A stretch of 6,498 nucleotides of DNA. Origin: Defluviicoccus vanus. GTDB lineage: Bacteria > Pseudomonadota > Alphaproteobacteria > Rhodospirillales > Defluviicoccaceae. Under the pieces are notes generated by a model. That model saw only the letters and a list, made by a program, of their open reading frames with translations. It searched no databases and was not told where the DNA came from. The DNA is taken from contig NZ_CP053923.1 in NCBI RefSeq assembly GCF_014672695.1, positions 2,246,793 to 2,253,290 of the forward strand, read 5' to 3'. The translations under genes were made by a program, and so were the position numbers. Below are positions 6,244 to 6,498 of this stretch, one piece after another (the stretch's first letter is position 1; every line of letters starts with the position of its first letter).

Positions 6244-6477
6244 TTACTCACCGAGGAGCGACTTGCGTGTTGCATCCGTCGCACTCAGGACCAGTAAGCC
6301 GCGCGGTGAGGTGGCAATGGTTGCCGCCTGTCCGCGTGCCTGTCGTTTCAGGGAGTCAATGCGTTCCTGTTGCGCTGTCTCCTCAGCCGTCGGGGCGGCA
6401 GTGGTCGTCTCGATGGGCGTGACCACCGCTGGTGCTTCGGCCGTCTTGGGTTTCGGCGTTTTGATTAGGCCTCCCAT
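6244..6477 (-). CDS. Small hypothetical phage protein preceding the portal gene
   Basis: A 77-residue protein beginning MGGLIKTPKPKTAEAP. A Pro/Thr/Ala-rich, probably disordered first half is followed by a short charged helix (about residues 33-50, QQERIDSLKRQARGQA), and the protein ends TSPRGLLVLSATDATRKSLLGE (residues 56-77). I recall similar short proteins with a TS-RG-L core and an RK-LLGE end directly upstream of portal genes in alphaproteobacterial prophages. The function is unknown. There is no membrane segment or signal. The start ATG 6477-6475 has a consensus AGGAGG eight bases upstream, and the stop TAA at 6246-6244 is five bases from the portal start, so the pair is cotranscribed. 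It could be a portal-associated or packaging accessory, which is inference from position only. Confidence 0.8.
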   Translation of the reverse strand: MGGLIKTPKPKTAEAPAVVTPIETTTAAPTAEETAQQERIDSLKRQARGQAATIATSPRGLLVLSATDATRKSLLGE

Positions 6478-6485
6478 TGGGCTGT

Positions 6486-6491
6486 CCTCCT
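6486..6491 (-). promoter_or_regulatory. Consensus ribosome binding site of the pre-portal small gene
   Basis: AGGAGG on the minus strand, eight bases before ATG 6477. It is the strongest ribosome binding site in the window. It supports this small ORF as a real gene and may load ribosomes for the following portal gene. Confidence 0.75.
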
Positions 6492-6498
6492 GATCGGT

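Noticed and set aside
1..6498. A BPP-1-style diversity-generating retroelement, given the BPP-1-like gene content
   Set aside because: No reverse transcriptase, template/variable repeat pair or lectin-fold tail fibre is present in the window; it could only lie outside it.

Overview
This window is a contiguous block of virion-assembly genes from a short-tailed phage or prophage of the T7-like / Bordetella BPP-1-like podovirus type. All genes lie on the minus strand, so transcription runs from high to low coordinates. The sequence is GC-rich with strong G/C at third codon positions. The protein styles (a head-tail connector of about 540 residues, a roughly 270-residue capsid protein, a tail tube pair with 'FTSGELSPDLLGRTDLRAY'-type openings) resemble prophages of Alphaproteobacteria; that host guess is an inference from recall and no host gene is present. 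No integrase, attachment site, tRNA, lysis gene, replication gene, CRISPR array or insertion sequence is visible. Both window edges lie inside the module.

Layout in transcription order: a small proline/threonine-rich protein with a consensus ribosome binding site (6477-6244); the full-length portal (head-tail connector) protein (6238-4622); a small Bbp19-like protein overlapping the portal stop by 4 bases (4625-4269); a scaffold / capsid-assembly gene that is split by a -1 frame change near its 5' end (4276-3534); a 274-base structured gap without a convincing gene, holding two GC-rich hairpins; the major capsid protein (3259-2441); an 89-residue protein directly behind the capsid gene (2428-2159); a strong hairpin terminator candidate and a G-rich tract in the 155-base gap (2158-2004); tail tubular protein A (2003-1434); and the first 478 codons of tail tubular protein B (1434 to beyond base 1).

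Working model: the portal nucleates the procapsid, the scaffold directs capsid assembly on it, the post-capsid protein may decorate or stabilise the shell, and the two tubular proteins form the short tail attached to the portal after packaging. Gene order matches the T7 order portal, scaffold, capsid, terminator, tail A, tail B. Three junctions have overlapping stop and start codons and suggest translational coupling. The capsid gene stands apart, with its own strong ribosome binding site, a structured leader region upstream and a hairpin downstream of the capsid/accessory pair, as expected for a gene whose expression is tuned separately.

The observations most worth checking are the scaffold frame change at a GGGG run (programmed slippage, mutation or sequencing error), the near-perfect 36-base inverted repeat whose two imperfections become G-U pairs only in the mRNA orientation, and the Tphi-like hairpin between capsid and tail genes. 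No wholly new biological system is evident.
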